From Candidatus Poribacteria bacterium WGA-3G (GTDB lineage: Bacteria; Poribacteria; WGA-4E; WGA-3G), in assembly GCA_000406005.1 (NCBI GenBank), contig ASZN01000040.1, positions 1 to 51,451 of the forward strand: a stretch of 51,451 nt of DNA, written 5' to 3'. The notes below the pieces were generated by a model, which was given only the letters and a program-made list of their open reading frames with translations, was not told where the DNA came from and did not search any database. The position numbers and the translations under genes are program-made. Position 1 is the stretch's first letter. Each line of letters opens with the position of its first letter. Positions 1-6,828 of this stretch are shown one piece after another.

Positions 1-95
1 TAGCATAGACTGTTAGTCTGTGTTTTTGCTCTTATGTAGCATAGACTGTTAGTCTGTGTTTTTGCTCTTATGTAGCATAGACTGTTAGTCTGTGT
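1..95. repeat. 36-bp tandem repeat, 2.6 copies, with internal palindrome
   Basis: Two exact 36-bp units (1-36, 37-72) and a 23-bp partial third (73-95) follow each other without variable spacers. Each unit holds the palindrome AGACTGTTAGTCT preceded by (T)GTAGCAT and followed by GTGT, then a constant 13-nt linker. The window begins inside the array, so its full length is unknown. The same framework recurs at 20818-20879 with a different stem sequence. The following stretch up to 227 shows no gene; it is the upstream region of the PIN gene. Confidence 0.9.
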
Positions 96-227
96 CCCTA
101 TAAGCCAACGTCCTACATAACATTCGGTCATGCGACAACACTGTTTAGAAATGGGATTACTCATGAATTCGCCGATTTTTTATCACAATCTCATTCTGGC
201 ATTTGGATTTGAAAGAAGCAGTATTTC

Positions 228-959
228 GTGCTAAAATATACAACAATAAAATCGAGCGTCTATATTGAGTCAACCGTTATTAGTTACTTGGTAGCGAGAC
301 CCAGTAGCAATCCAGTCTTAGCAGCCCGGCAAAAAGCAAGCCAGCAGCTGTGGGAGGATTATGCGGATAGGTTTGAGTTTGTTATTTCACGTATAGTTCG
401 CGCTGAAATTCAACAGGGAGATGTTAGGGCAGCACAGCAACGCATTGAAATTACATCACGCCTAACGATCTTAGAAAATTTACCCGAGATAGATATCCTC
501 GTGCAAAAATTGCTTGATTCTGGCGCAGTCCCACGAAATTCCAGACCCGATGCACAGCATATCGCTATTGCAACGGTACACAATGTTGAATATTTGGTAT
601 CGTGGAACCACAAGCACATTGTAAATGAACACAAGCGTGAGCATATCAAGCAGATTTGCCAAGAAGCAGGATTTCAACCGACAACCATCTGCACACCTAC
701 ACAATTAATGGAGGATATTCAGATGAAAGAAGCACCAGAAAAACACCCAGAGTTTGACCCTGAAACGTATACAGATCCCATTCTTGAAGAATGCTATCGC
801 ATCAAAGCAGAGATTAGCGCGAAATTCAAAACTCAGGAGGAATTCTCTGCGTATTTGAAAGCCGGAGAAGAAGAAGACAAACGCAACGGCATCAAATATG
901 TCTCATACTATGATCCGTCCAAGCGGATACCGGTAGAAAAATCTGATGACGATGATTAA
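228..959 (+). CDS. PIN-domain (VapC-like) toxin fused in frame to its antitoxin-like partner
   Basis: Residues 1-165 match the VapC-family PIN ribonuclease type beginning VYIESTV, with acidic residues E14, E60 and D108 (RPDAQHIAIA) and the SWNHKHI segment expected near the active site. Residues 166-243 match a small partner protein usually encoded by a separate downstream gene (TDPILEECYRIKAE..., ending NGIKYVSYYDPSK). Here both are one reading frame of 243 aa, starting at GTG 228. An ATG at 723 with a GGAGG site 8 nt upstream marks the module border, so the second half may also be made alone. Expected role: a toxin-antitoxin pair in which PIN cuts RNA. A paralogous copy follows at 1026. The fusion is seen directly; activity is inferred. 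Confidence 0.8.
   Translation: MLKYTTIKSSVYIESTVISYLVARPSSNPVLAARQKASQQLWEDYADRFEFVISRIVRAEIQQGDVRAAQQRIEITSRLTILENLPEIDILVQKLLDSGAVPRNSRPDAQHIAIATVHNVEYLVSWNHKHIVNEHKREHIKQICQEAGFQPTTICTPTQLMEDIQMKEAPEKHPEFDPETYTDPILEECYRIKAEISAKFKTQEEFSAYLKAGEEEDKRNGIKYVSYYDPSKRIPVEKSDDDD
710..725 (+). promoter_or_regulatory. Internal ribosome binding site and start codon inside the PIN fusion
   Basis: GGAGG at 710-714, an 8-nt spacer and ATG 723-725 lie exactly at the PIN/antitoxin module boundary and in frame. This would allow separate translation of the 78-aa antitoxin-like part (723-959). The second copy keeps GGAG at 1508-1511 before ATG 1521. Confidence 0.55.
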
Positions 960-1025
960 CCGCGAGCGGGAACTTCGGTTTCCACTACTAACTTCGGAAA
1001 TCGGATTTGAAAGCCCCAGTATTTC

Positions 1026-1754
1026 ATGCTAAAATATACAACAATAAAACCGAGAGTCTATATTGAGTCAACCGTAGTTAGCTACTTGGTAGCGAGACCC
1101 AGCAGCAATCCAGTCTTAGCAGCCCGGCAGAAAGCAAGCCAGCAGCTGGGGGAAGATTATGCGGATAAATTTGAGTTTGTTATTTCACCTATAGTTCGCG
1201 ACGAGATTAGATAGGGCGATCCAACAGCAGCACAACAACGACTTGATGTGGTATCTTCGCTAACGATATTAGAAGTTTCACCTGATATGGATATGCTTGT
1301 GGAAAAACTGCTTGATTCTGATGCAGTGCCACGAGGTTCTGTGTTTGATGCACAGCATATCGCTATCGCAACGGTACATAGCGTTGAATATTTGGTATCG
1401 TGGAACCACAAGCATATTGTAAATGAACACAAACGTGAACATATCAATCAAGTTTGCCGAGAGGCAGGATTTCAACCCATAACCATCTGCACACCTATAG
1501 CATTAATGGAGAACATTCAGATGAAAGAAGTTCCTGAAAAACATCCAGAGTTTGACCCTGAAACATATACGGATCCCATTCTTGAAGAATGCTATCGCAT
1601 CAAAGCAGAACTGAGTGCGAAATTCAAAACTCTGGATGAATTCTTTGCGTATGTGAGAGCACTGGAGGAAGAGGACAAACGCAACGGCATAAAATATGTC
1701 GCGTACGATCCATCCAAACGCACACCGCCAGAAAAATCTGATGACGATGACTAA
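1026..1754 (+). pseudogene. Second copy of the PIN/antitoxin fusion, PIN half broken by a nonsense codon
   Basis: This is a tandem duplicate of the gene at 228-959, starting at ATG 1026 and keeping the same frame to 1754. Codon 63 (1212-1214) is TAG where the first copy has CAG, so the PIN domain stops at 62 aa. The rest of the frame is open and well conserved, including the DAQHIAIATVH active-site segment. The upstream 40 bp are also duplicated. It lacks one Tyr codon near the end compared with copy 1. The toxin half is dead, unless the stop is read through; the antitoxin half can still be expressed from ATG 1521. Confidence 0.85.
1521..1754 (+). CDS. Antitoxin-like small protein (surviving half of copy 2)
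   Basis: A 77-aa product from ATG 1521 with GGAG at 1508-1511. It carries the conserved TDPILEECYRIKAE and RNGIKYVAYDPSK segments, is rich in acidic residues and ends in a Ser-Asp run. It matches the C-terminal module of the fusion at 228-959. Because the PIN half upstream has a stop codon, this would be the only functional product of copy 2. Separate translation is inferred from the ribosome binding site. Confidence 0.45.
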   Translation: MKEVPEKHPEFDPETYTDPILEECYRIKAELSAKFKTLDEFFAYVRALEEEDKRNGIKYVAYDPSKRTPPEKSDDDD

Positions 1755-1795
1755 ATACCAGTGGAACTCTGGCAAAACTGATGGAGGCCCTTTAG

Positions 1796-2107
1796 ATGAA
1801 AGAAACCATAGAATCACAGAATGCTGATGACTACGGGGAGTTGCTAGTTTCAGTTGTTATTCTGGGACAAAAATTTGAAACTATCGCAGATCTTGACGAG
1901 GCACTCCGCATAAAGCCTGATGATGTCAATGCTTATCTCATCCGAGGAATGCAAAGGAGAGACTTCGATAGACAATACGAATCAGCTATTGTTGACTTTG
2001 ACGAGGCACTCCGCATAAAGCCTGATTTCGCTGAAGCATACTACGAGCGAGGACTTACAAAGAGGAACCTGGGGCGATACGAGTCGGAATTGACCTCCAT
2101 ACAATGA
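1796..2107 (+). CDS. Truncated tetratricopeptide-repeat protein
   Basis: A 103-aa product with GGAGG upstream of ATG 1796. It has about two and a half TPR units; DEALRIKP occurs twice, 35 codons apart, in a 28-bp exact DNA repeat (from 1894 and 1999). A third unit starts (FAEAYYERGLTKRNLGRYES) and is cut off. The frame ends at 2107 inside the promoter of the next gene (2090-2118), which suggests the 3' part was lost when these sequences were joined. No signal peptide or enzymatic domain is visible. TPRs mediate protein-protein contacts; the partner is unknown. Confidence 0.6.
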   Translation: MKETIESQNADDYGELLVSVVILGQKFETIADLDEALRIKPDDVNAYLIRGMQRRDFDRQYESAIVDFDEALRIKPDFAEAYYERGLTKRNLGRYESELTSIQ

Positions 2108-2118
2108 TATGATATAAT
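2090..2118 (+). promoter_or_regulatory. Sigma70-like promoter for the AAA/nuclease remnant
   Basis: TTGACC (2090-2095), a 17-nt spacer and a perfect TATAAT (2113-2118), about 30 bp before the GGGAGG/ATG at 2142-2155. It overlaps the end of the TPR fragment. Confidence 0.7.
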
Positions 2119-2152
2119 AAATCGTTAAGAATTTCAACAATGGGAGGAAAAA

Positions 2153-2545
2153 ATGAGACGTTTTGGGATCCAGGGATGCGTATATCCGAACGAAAACTAT
2201 GTTGTCCGCCGCACTGAAGAGGGCGCGGAGTTCATCAATCGTGTTAAAGATGGCAAGTATATCGTCCTTTTTGCACCGCGACAGACTGGAAAGACGACCT
2301 TTTTTCGATGGGCACTTGAGACAAAGATATGGCGCGGCAATAAATACTATCAGGCAGGCAAAAAGCAACTCGCGGCATATATCGCAGCGGAGAAGGCAAC
2401 AGAGGGTTACTACGTCGTATTTGACCACCGGCAGGCTCCGGAGCCGCGGGTAGAGACAGAAACCTTGGCCGGTGTGACGATTCGGAGCTATGTCATTCCT
2501 GTGATGCAAGAAGTGCCCTCAAATACGCTTCATCGAAAGACGTAA
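2153..2545 (+). pseudogene. AAA-ATPase-like / PD-(D/E)XK protein with the middle deleted
   Basis: The 130-aa frame begins like the AAA-ATPase-like family (RFGIQGCVYPNENY, then Walker A in APRQTGKTTFF at about 41-51). After about residue 57 it jumps to the C-terminal part of the same kind of protein (KIWRGNKYYQAGKKQLAAY, then GYYVVFDHRQAPEPRVETE), which belongs to the appended PD-(D/E)XK-like nuclease domain. Family members are about 450-550 aa, so roughly 350-400 residues, including Walker B and most of the nuclease, are missing in an in-frame deletion. A good promoter and ribosome binding site remain, so a short product may still be made. Family assignment is from memory of the motifs. Confidence 0.65.
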
Positions 2546-2572
2546 AAGCTACAGAAACACAAACGGAAGACC

Positions 2573-3427
2573 TCACCGCAGATATTCCTCTCCCCGATGC
2601 TCCTCGATCCATGTCTTCAGAGGCACATCCGCATCTGTGGGTTGCCACCAGCCTTTGACATCTACGCCGTCACCGAGGAGTTGCCGCCGAATCGGATCGC
2701 ATTTCTCGAGGAGTTCCGCTGGCATAAGATTGTAATCCAATCCACGCAACCAGCGATAGCTATACCCCATAAACAGAACCTTCCGCGTCACATCCGAGAA
2801 GTTCCAACCCCGTGAATGCCACATCCGTCGATCAAATAGCACTGCCGTGCCGCGTTTGACGAGCAGATCCATCGCACCCTCAGGATCACCATCAGGGTTG
2901 TTGTCGCTGTTAGGCGGACGGGTGTCGAGTTTATGGCTACCCGGAATCAGACGCATTGCGCCGTTGTCGCGATCGGTAACATCGGTCAACCAGTAGCTGA
3001 CTTTCAATGAAAGTCGCGGGTGTGGACGCTCCATCTCCGGTACAGGTCTGCCGCCGTCTTGGTGCCAGTGCGCTGCCTTGGTCACACGTGGTGTATCCAG
3101 CGGTTCTGGCGGATACATGATGAGATGCGAGATATAGAGTTGGATGTTCCATCCGAGGATGTCCCAGAGCAGCGGAAAGACCTTCTTATTGTCAAGCAAT
3201 TCCAGCAGTAGGTCGTCCTCAACGACGGTACGGAACTTCGACAACAATTTGTGTGGTGCCAACCCCTTTTTGGTACGTTCCTCGGCATCAACGCGATCCG
3301 CAACTTCCTCCAATGCGTCCACCATCTCCATACTGATAGCGTCCTCAACAACGAGATATCCCATGTCGTTGAATGCCTTGAGTTGCTCATCGGTAGCACA
3401 ATATTCAAGCCAACTTGAATCTATCAT
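2573..3427 (-). CDS. Phytanoyl-CoA dioxygenase (PhyH) family protein
   Basis: A 284-aa Fe(II)/2-oxoglutarate-dependent oxygenase. The iron triad is visible: HQD at 122-124 (in AAHWHQDGG) and distal His 204 (RRMWHSRGWN), with the NGAMRLIPGSHK strand typical of PhyH between them. Start chosen at ATG 3427, with GGAG 6 nt upstream, rather than the TTG four codons earlier. It follows the LamG gene by 15 nt on the same strand, and probably shares its transcript with the Gfo/Idh/MocA gene. The substrate cannot be read from sequence; these enzymes often hydroxylate small molecules or lipids. Confidence 0.9.
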   Translation of the reverse strand: MIDSSWLEYCATDEQLKAFNDMGYLVVEDAISMEMVDALEEVADRVDAEERTKKGLAPHKLLSKFRTVVEDDLLLELLDNKKVFPLLWDILGWNIQLYISHLIMYPPEPLDTPRVTKAAHWHQDGGRPVPEMERPHPRLSLKVSYWLTDVTDRDNGAMRLIPGSHKLDTRPPNSDNNPDGDPEGAMDLLVKRGTAVLFDRRMWHSRGWNFSDVTRKVLFMGYSYRWLRGLDYNLMPAELLEKCDPIRRQLLGDGVDVKGWWQPTDADVPLKTWIEEHRGEEYLR

Positions 3428-3442
3428 TATCGTCTCCAAACA

Positions 3443-4204
3443 CTAATTGCGGATTTCAGATTTAATCCGTCCCCATGTCGTTGTGAGTTTCCCTGTGACT
3501 TCCACCGCAAACGCGATGCCGTCTTCCATATCCTCTTGAATCTGTTCCTGCGATATTGCGATATTGAGAATACGGAGTTCATCAAGCGTTCCATTCAACC
3601 ATACACTCTCATTCGCTTTCTTACCGATCCACACTGAGGCTTCGTTTTCGTTGATGTCGCCTTCTCGTGCGACTTCTCCGTCCAATTCACCATCAAGATA
3701 GATGCGAATTTCTGCGCCGTCGTAGACCATAGCGACATGATGCCATGCGTCCAATGTCATCTGTGTCGTGCCTTCAGCAACAGCAGCAGCACCGGGTGCG
3801 GTATAGACGAATCCGCGAATTTTTCCGCCCGGTGTATCGAAACCCCATCCACTTTCAGCTACAGACCCTTTCCTCGCAATCGGTGGATGTCCACCCGGAA
3901 ATATCGTCGGTTTAAACCACGCCTCAATTGTCAGTTCATCGCCGCCCGGAAAAAGGCTTTCATGATGCGGGACTTCAATAAGACTACTCGCACCATCAAA
4001 GACCAATGCACCACCAATCTTGCCATCCTCCGTCCATTCGGCATCGGTAATCTCACCATGATTTTCAAACTCGGATAGGTCTGTCGCTTCATCGTTAACC
4101 TCTTCATCAAAGAGGTATAATAATACCGTCTCCTCTTCAAACGCAGCAAAACTACTCAGACTGAAACAAAGCACAAGCGCAAAAACTGTCAGTATTCGAG
4201 TCAT
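3443..4204 (-). CDS. Secreted LamG/concanavalin A-like lectin-domain protein
   Basis: 253 aa. A Sec signal peptide occupies about residues 1-20 (ILTVFALVLCFSLSSFAAF). One LamG-type jellyroll follows: LLYLFDEEVNDEATDLS, then ELTIEAWFKP, DAWHHVAMVYDG and the closing GTLDELRILNIAIS strand. Such domains bind carbohydrates or proteins outside the cell. The C-terminus ends in TTTWGRIKSEIRN, which resembles the tail of the other LamG protein (21774-22544). The ribosome binding site AGGAGG is well placed. It sits between a Gfo/Idh/MocA oxidoreductase and a PhyH gene. Confidence 0.85.
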   Translation of the reverse strand: MTRILTVFALVLCFSLSSFAAFEEETVLLYLFDEEVNDEATDLSEFENHGEITDAEWTEDGKIGGALVFDGASSLIEVPHHESLFPGGDELTIEAWFKPTIFPGGHPPIARKGSVAESGWGFDTPGGKIRGFVYTAPGAAAVAEGTTQMTLDAWHHVAMVYDGAEIRIYLDGELDGEVAREGDINENEASVWIGKKANESVWLNGTLDELRILNIAISQEQIQEDMEDGIAFAVEVTGKLTTTWGRIKSEIRN

Positions 4205-4354
4205 TTGAAAACCCTCCTTTTTATTTAGGTCTTACTCGATTTTTCCATGAGACTGGATGTATTGCGCACTGCCGACGAGATGTTTTTGCTTGGGTGTTTC
4301 CCCTTAGGAATGCCGACACCACAAAACCTCATCAACAAAGGTGTTTGCGTTAAT

Positions 4355-5566
4355 TCAATCTTCCACCCTCTCAATAATCTCACCAGTTTCACGGTCCCTG
4401 AAGATACGTTTGCGTCTACCGTCTGGCATCCGTTCATCTTTGAGGTGTGCATAACGTTCATCGGTATCCGACGGACTCGCTTGTGCATCCGCGGCTTCCA
4501 TAGTGCCGCGCCAATCCTCAATTTCAACGGCTTCCCACTGCTTAGATTTCGCGGATTTGTAACAGGCATCAATAACAGCGTTGACAACATAACCGTCGTA
4601 GAACGTCTCCATCGGTTCGCGTCCTTCGTCGATTGCGTTGAACATATCAAGGAACATATCGCGATAGCCGAGTTCAGCCACCTCATCACCGACCGGGAAA
4701 AGCCAACCGGTATCGCTTTCCGCCTTTTCAGCGACATAGCCGCCTTGTCCAACAGCCGTGAACATCTCATAACCCGTACGAAGCCAATGATTAAGCCATA
4801 TCGTTCCCTCACTACCGGAGACCTCATCCCGTAAATCCATACCGCCGCGGAATGCCCAGCTAACTTCAAACTGTCCCATAGCACCGCTCTCAAATCGGAT
4901 GAGTGCGATGCCGTGATCCTCCGCATCAATCGGATGAACGAGCGTATCTGCCCAACACATCACCTCAAGCGGTCTGTTATTCTTACCAGCGAAGTTTCGG
5001 ATAATCTCGATGCAGTGGCACCCCATATCCACGATAGCACCGCCACCTGCCTGCTCCAGATCCCAGAACCAGTCGCTGTGCGGACCCGGATGCGTCTCGC
5101 GGGAACGTACCCACAGAATTTTACCGAGCGCACCGTTTTGTACCGATTCTAAAGCCTTGAGAGTTTTCGGAGGATATACCAAATCTTCAAGGTATCCCGC
5201 AAAGACACCAGCGTTTTCAACGATGTCGAGCATCGTTTTCGCCTCTTCAGCGGTACGTCCGAGCGGCTTCGTACAGAGGATGGCTTTGCCTGCTGCTGCA
5301 GCGAGTTCAACCGCTTTTAAGTGTAGATTGTTCGGCAATCCAATGACAACAGTATCCGTCTCAGGATGGTTGATGGCTTCCGCCAAATCCGTCGTTGTGT
5401 GCGGGATATTCCACTCTTCGGCGAACGCCTTCGCGCGTTCCTCGCGTCGAGAATAGACGCTGTGGACGCGGTCCGCACCGCGCTGGTTATGGAGCGTCAT
5501 CGTGTAAAACATCCCGATGAGTCCAGTACCGAGCATCGTGACTTTATGACTCTTTAATGCTGACAT
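4355..5566 (-). CDS. Gfo/Idh/MocA family NAD(P)-dependent oxidoreductase
   Basis: 403 aa. The N-terminal Rossmann fold has the nucleotide loop GTGLIGMF (13-20). The catalytic Lys motif of the family, normally EKP, reads CTKP here (about residue 99), and the substrate-domain DMGCHCIE segment is present. The family oxidises or reduces sugars, inositols and related cyclic alcohols. A charged tail follows the core (about residues 350-403). It probably heads the unit that continues with the LamG and PhyH genes (150 and 15 nt gaps). The substrate is unknown. Confidence 0.88.
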   Translation of the reverse strand: MSALKSHKVTMLGTGLIGMFYTMTLHNQRGADRVHSVYSRREERAKAFAEEWNIPHTTTDLAEAINHPETDTVVIGLPNNLHLKAVELAAAAGKAILCTKPLGRTAEEAKTMLDIVENAGVFAGYLEDLVYPPKTLKALESVQNGALGKILWVRSRETHPGPHSDWFWDLEQAGGGAIVDMGCHCIEIIRNFAGKNNRPLEVMCWADTLVHPIDAEDHGIALIRFESGAMGQFEVSWAFRGGMDLRDEVSGSEGTIWLNHWLRTGYEMFTAVGQGGYVAEKAESDTGWLFPVGDEVAELGYRDMFLDMFNAIDEGREPMETFYDGYVVNAVIDACYKSAKSKQWEAVEIEDWRGTMEAADAQASPSDTDERYAHLKDERMPDGRRKRIFRDRETGEIIERVED

Positions 5567-5684
5567 TAGTGTTCCTTTCTTTACCTACGGCTATTGGTGG
5601 TCAGTTATCGGACAAGAGGTTTCAGGTAATATAACTCCTATTTGGAATATGTCAAGAGATAGTGATTGTTACAGGAACACTCTT

Positions 5685-5710
5685 AACTGACAACTGACAA
5701 CCGACAACTG
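5685..5710. repeat. Short ACTGACAA-type tandem repeat
   Basis: AACTGACAACTGACAACC is followed by GACAACTG: near-perfect 8-10 bp units between two minus-strand genes. A related element in the opposite sense (GGTCAGTTATCGG) lies at about 5599-5611. This simple repeat class is dispersed in several bacterial genomes; its role is unknown. Confidence 0.6.
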
Positions 5711-5714
5711 GTAA

Positions 5715-6788
5715 CTATTCCACTTTGTATCCTGCGATGACACCCCAATCGTTAACCGTCCAACAGTGGTTCTGATCCGTTGCGTGAACACCTTTGAGCG
5801 TCGCACCGCCTGGGATATTCGATATTGCCCATGTGTTCCCACCATCAGTGGTATGTAAAACGGAATTGAAACCGCCGACTGCCCAACCGACCATCGCATC
5901 AACAAAGATAATATCGTGGAGATTGTCAAACGATTCGGTTTTCTGCTGGTTCCAGGTCGAACCGCCATCGTTCGTGTGCAGAATCAGGCCCTCTTGTCCA
6001 CAAATCCAACCGGTGTTTTCATCAACGAAATGGATACCGAACAAATTATTATCAAAGCCTGCATCACGTTTCTCCCAAGTTTCGCCGCCGTCGGTGGTAT
6101 GCATGAGCGTTCCGAATGATCCGATAACCCAACCTGTTGTCGGTGAAACGAACCAAATATTTTCAAGGTTGTTTCGTGTCTCACCAACGCGTGCGCGTTC
6201 TGAGCTGCCGACCCAAGTTTCGCCGCCATCGGTTGTTTTGAGAATCGTATTCTCCGATCCGGCAATGAAACCGATCGTTTCACTAATCATCTGGATGCCC
6301 ATCAAATTGGCGCGCATGCCGCCGCGTCTTCCACCCCGTCCAGGGGTATCACTTCTCGCCATTTTCCGTGCCCAAGTTTCACCGCCATCTTCTGTCTTCA
6401 GGATAGTGCCTCTACCGCCAGTGATATACCCAACGTTTTCATCTACGAAATAGATATTATAAAGCGGTGCTGAACCGCCACCACCGAAACCGCCTGGGGG
6501 ACCGCCACCGGGAGGACCGCCTTGTCTCTGTTCTGCTCCCGGCGGACGCATATCGATCTCTTTTTTTCCCCACGTCTTGCCGCCATCTGATGTCACCAGC
6601 ATGAGTCCACCGTCTCCAACAACGAGACCGTTCTCGCTATCCATGAAATAGACATCCTGCAGCATCCCATCGATACCATCACCGCGGAGGATATCGTCTT
6701 CTCGGAGAACTGTCCAATCTGCATAAGCAACCGTCGAGAACGCAATTGCGATAAACATTGCGAAAAGGGTGATAATTATTCTTGGCAT
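5715..6788 (-). CDS. Secreted BNR/Ycf48-like beta-propeller protein
   Basis: 357 aa from ATG 6788 (AGGAG site just upstream; a longer frame to 6878 is unlikely because it lies beyond that site). Signal peptide residues 1-23 (RIIITLFAMFIAIAFSTVAYA). Six Asp-box/BNR motifs of the form TxDGGxTW occur at regular spacing, as in Ycf48/HCF136-type propellers. A Gly/Pro-rich insert (GGPPGGGPPGGFGGGG) sits after the first blade. In photosynthetic organisms Ycf48 aids photosystem II assembly. In a non-photosynthetic bacterium this is better read as an extracellular propeller of unknown binding role. It lies 40 nt downstream of the phosphohexomutase gene. Confidence 0.85.
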   Translation of the reverse strand: MPRIIITLFAMFIAIAFSTVAYADWTVLREDDILRGDGIDGMLQDVYFMDSENGLVVGDGGLMLVTSDGGKTWGKKEIDMRPPGAEQRQGGPPGGGPPGGFGGGGSAPLYNIYFVDENVGYITGGRGTILKTEDGGETWARKMARSDTPGRGGRRGGMRANLMGIQMISETIGFIAGSENTILKTTDGGETWVGSSERARVGETRNNLENIWFVSPTTGWVIGSFGTLMHTTDGGETWEKRDAGFDNNLFGIHFVDENTGWICGQEGLILHTNDGGSTWNQQKTESFDNLHDIIFVDAMVGWAVGGFNSVLHTTDGGNTWAISNIPGGATLKGVHATDQNHCWTVNDWGVIAGYKVE

Positions 6789-6828
6789 GGGTAAACTCCT
6801 TTTTTTATTAGCCTTCAGCCGACCGCTA

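Noticed and set aside
1..95. CRISPR array at the window start
   Set aside because: The 36-bp period and internal palindrome look CRISPR-like, but the linkers are identical and no cas gene is near. It is a plain tandem repeat.
4225..4929. 234-aa minus-strand frame and the 195-aa plus-strand frame over the same stretch
   Set aside because: Both are shadows of the Gfo/Idh/MocA gene; their sequences show no family features and no ribosome binding site.
5794..6453. 219-aa plus-strand frame
   Set aside because: Antisense to the BNR repeat gene; its repeats (SPPSVV) mirror the DGGxTW codons.
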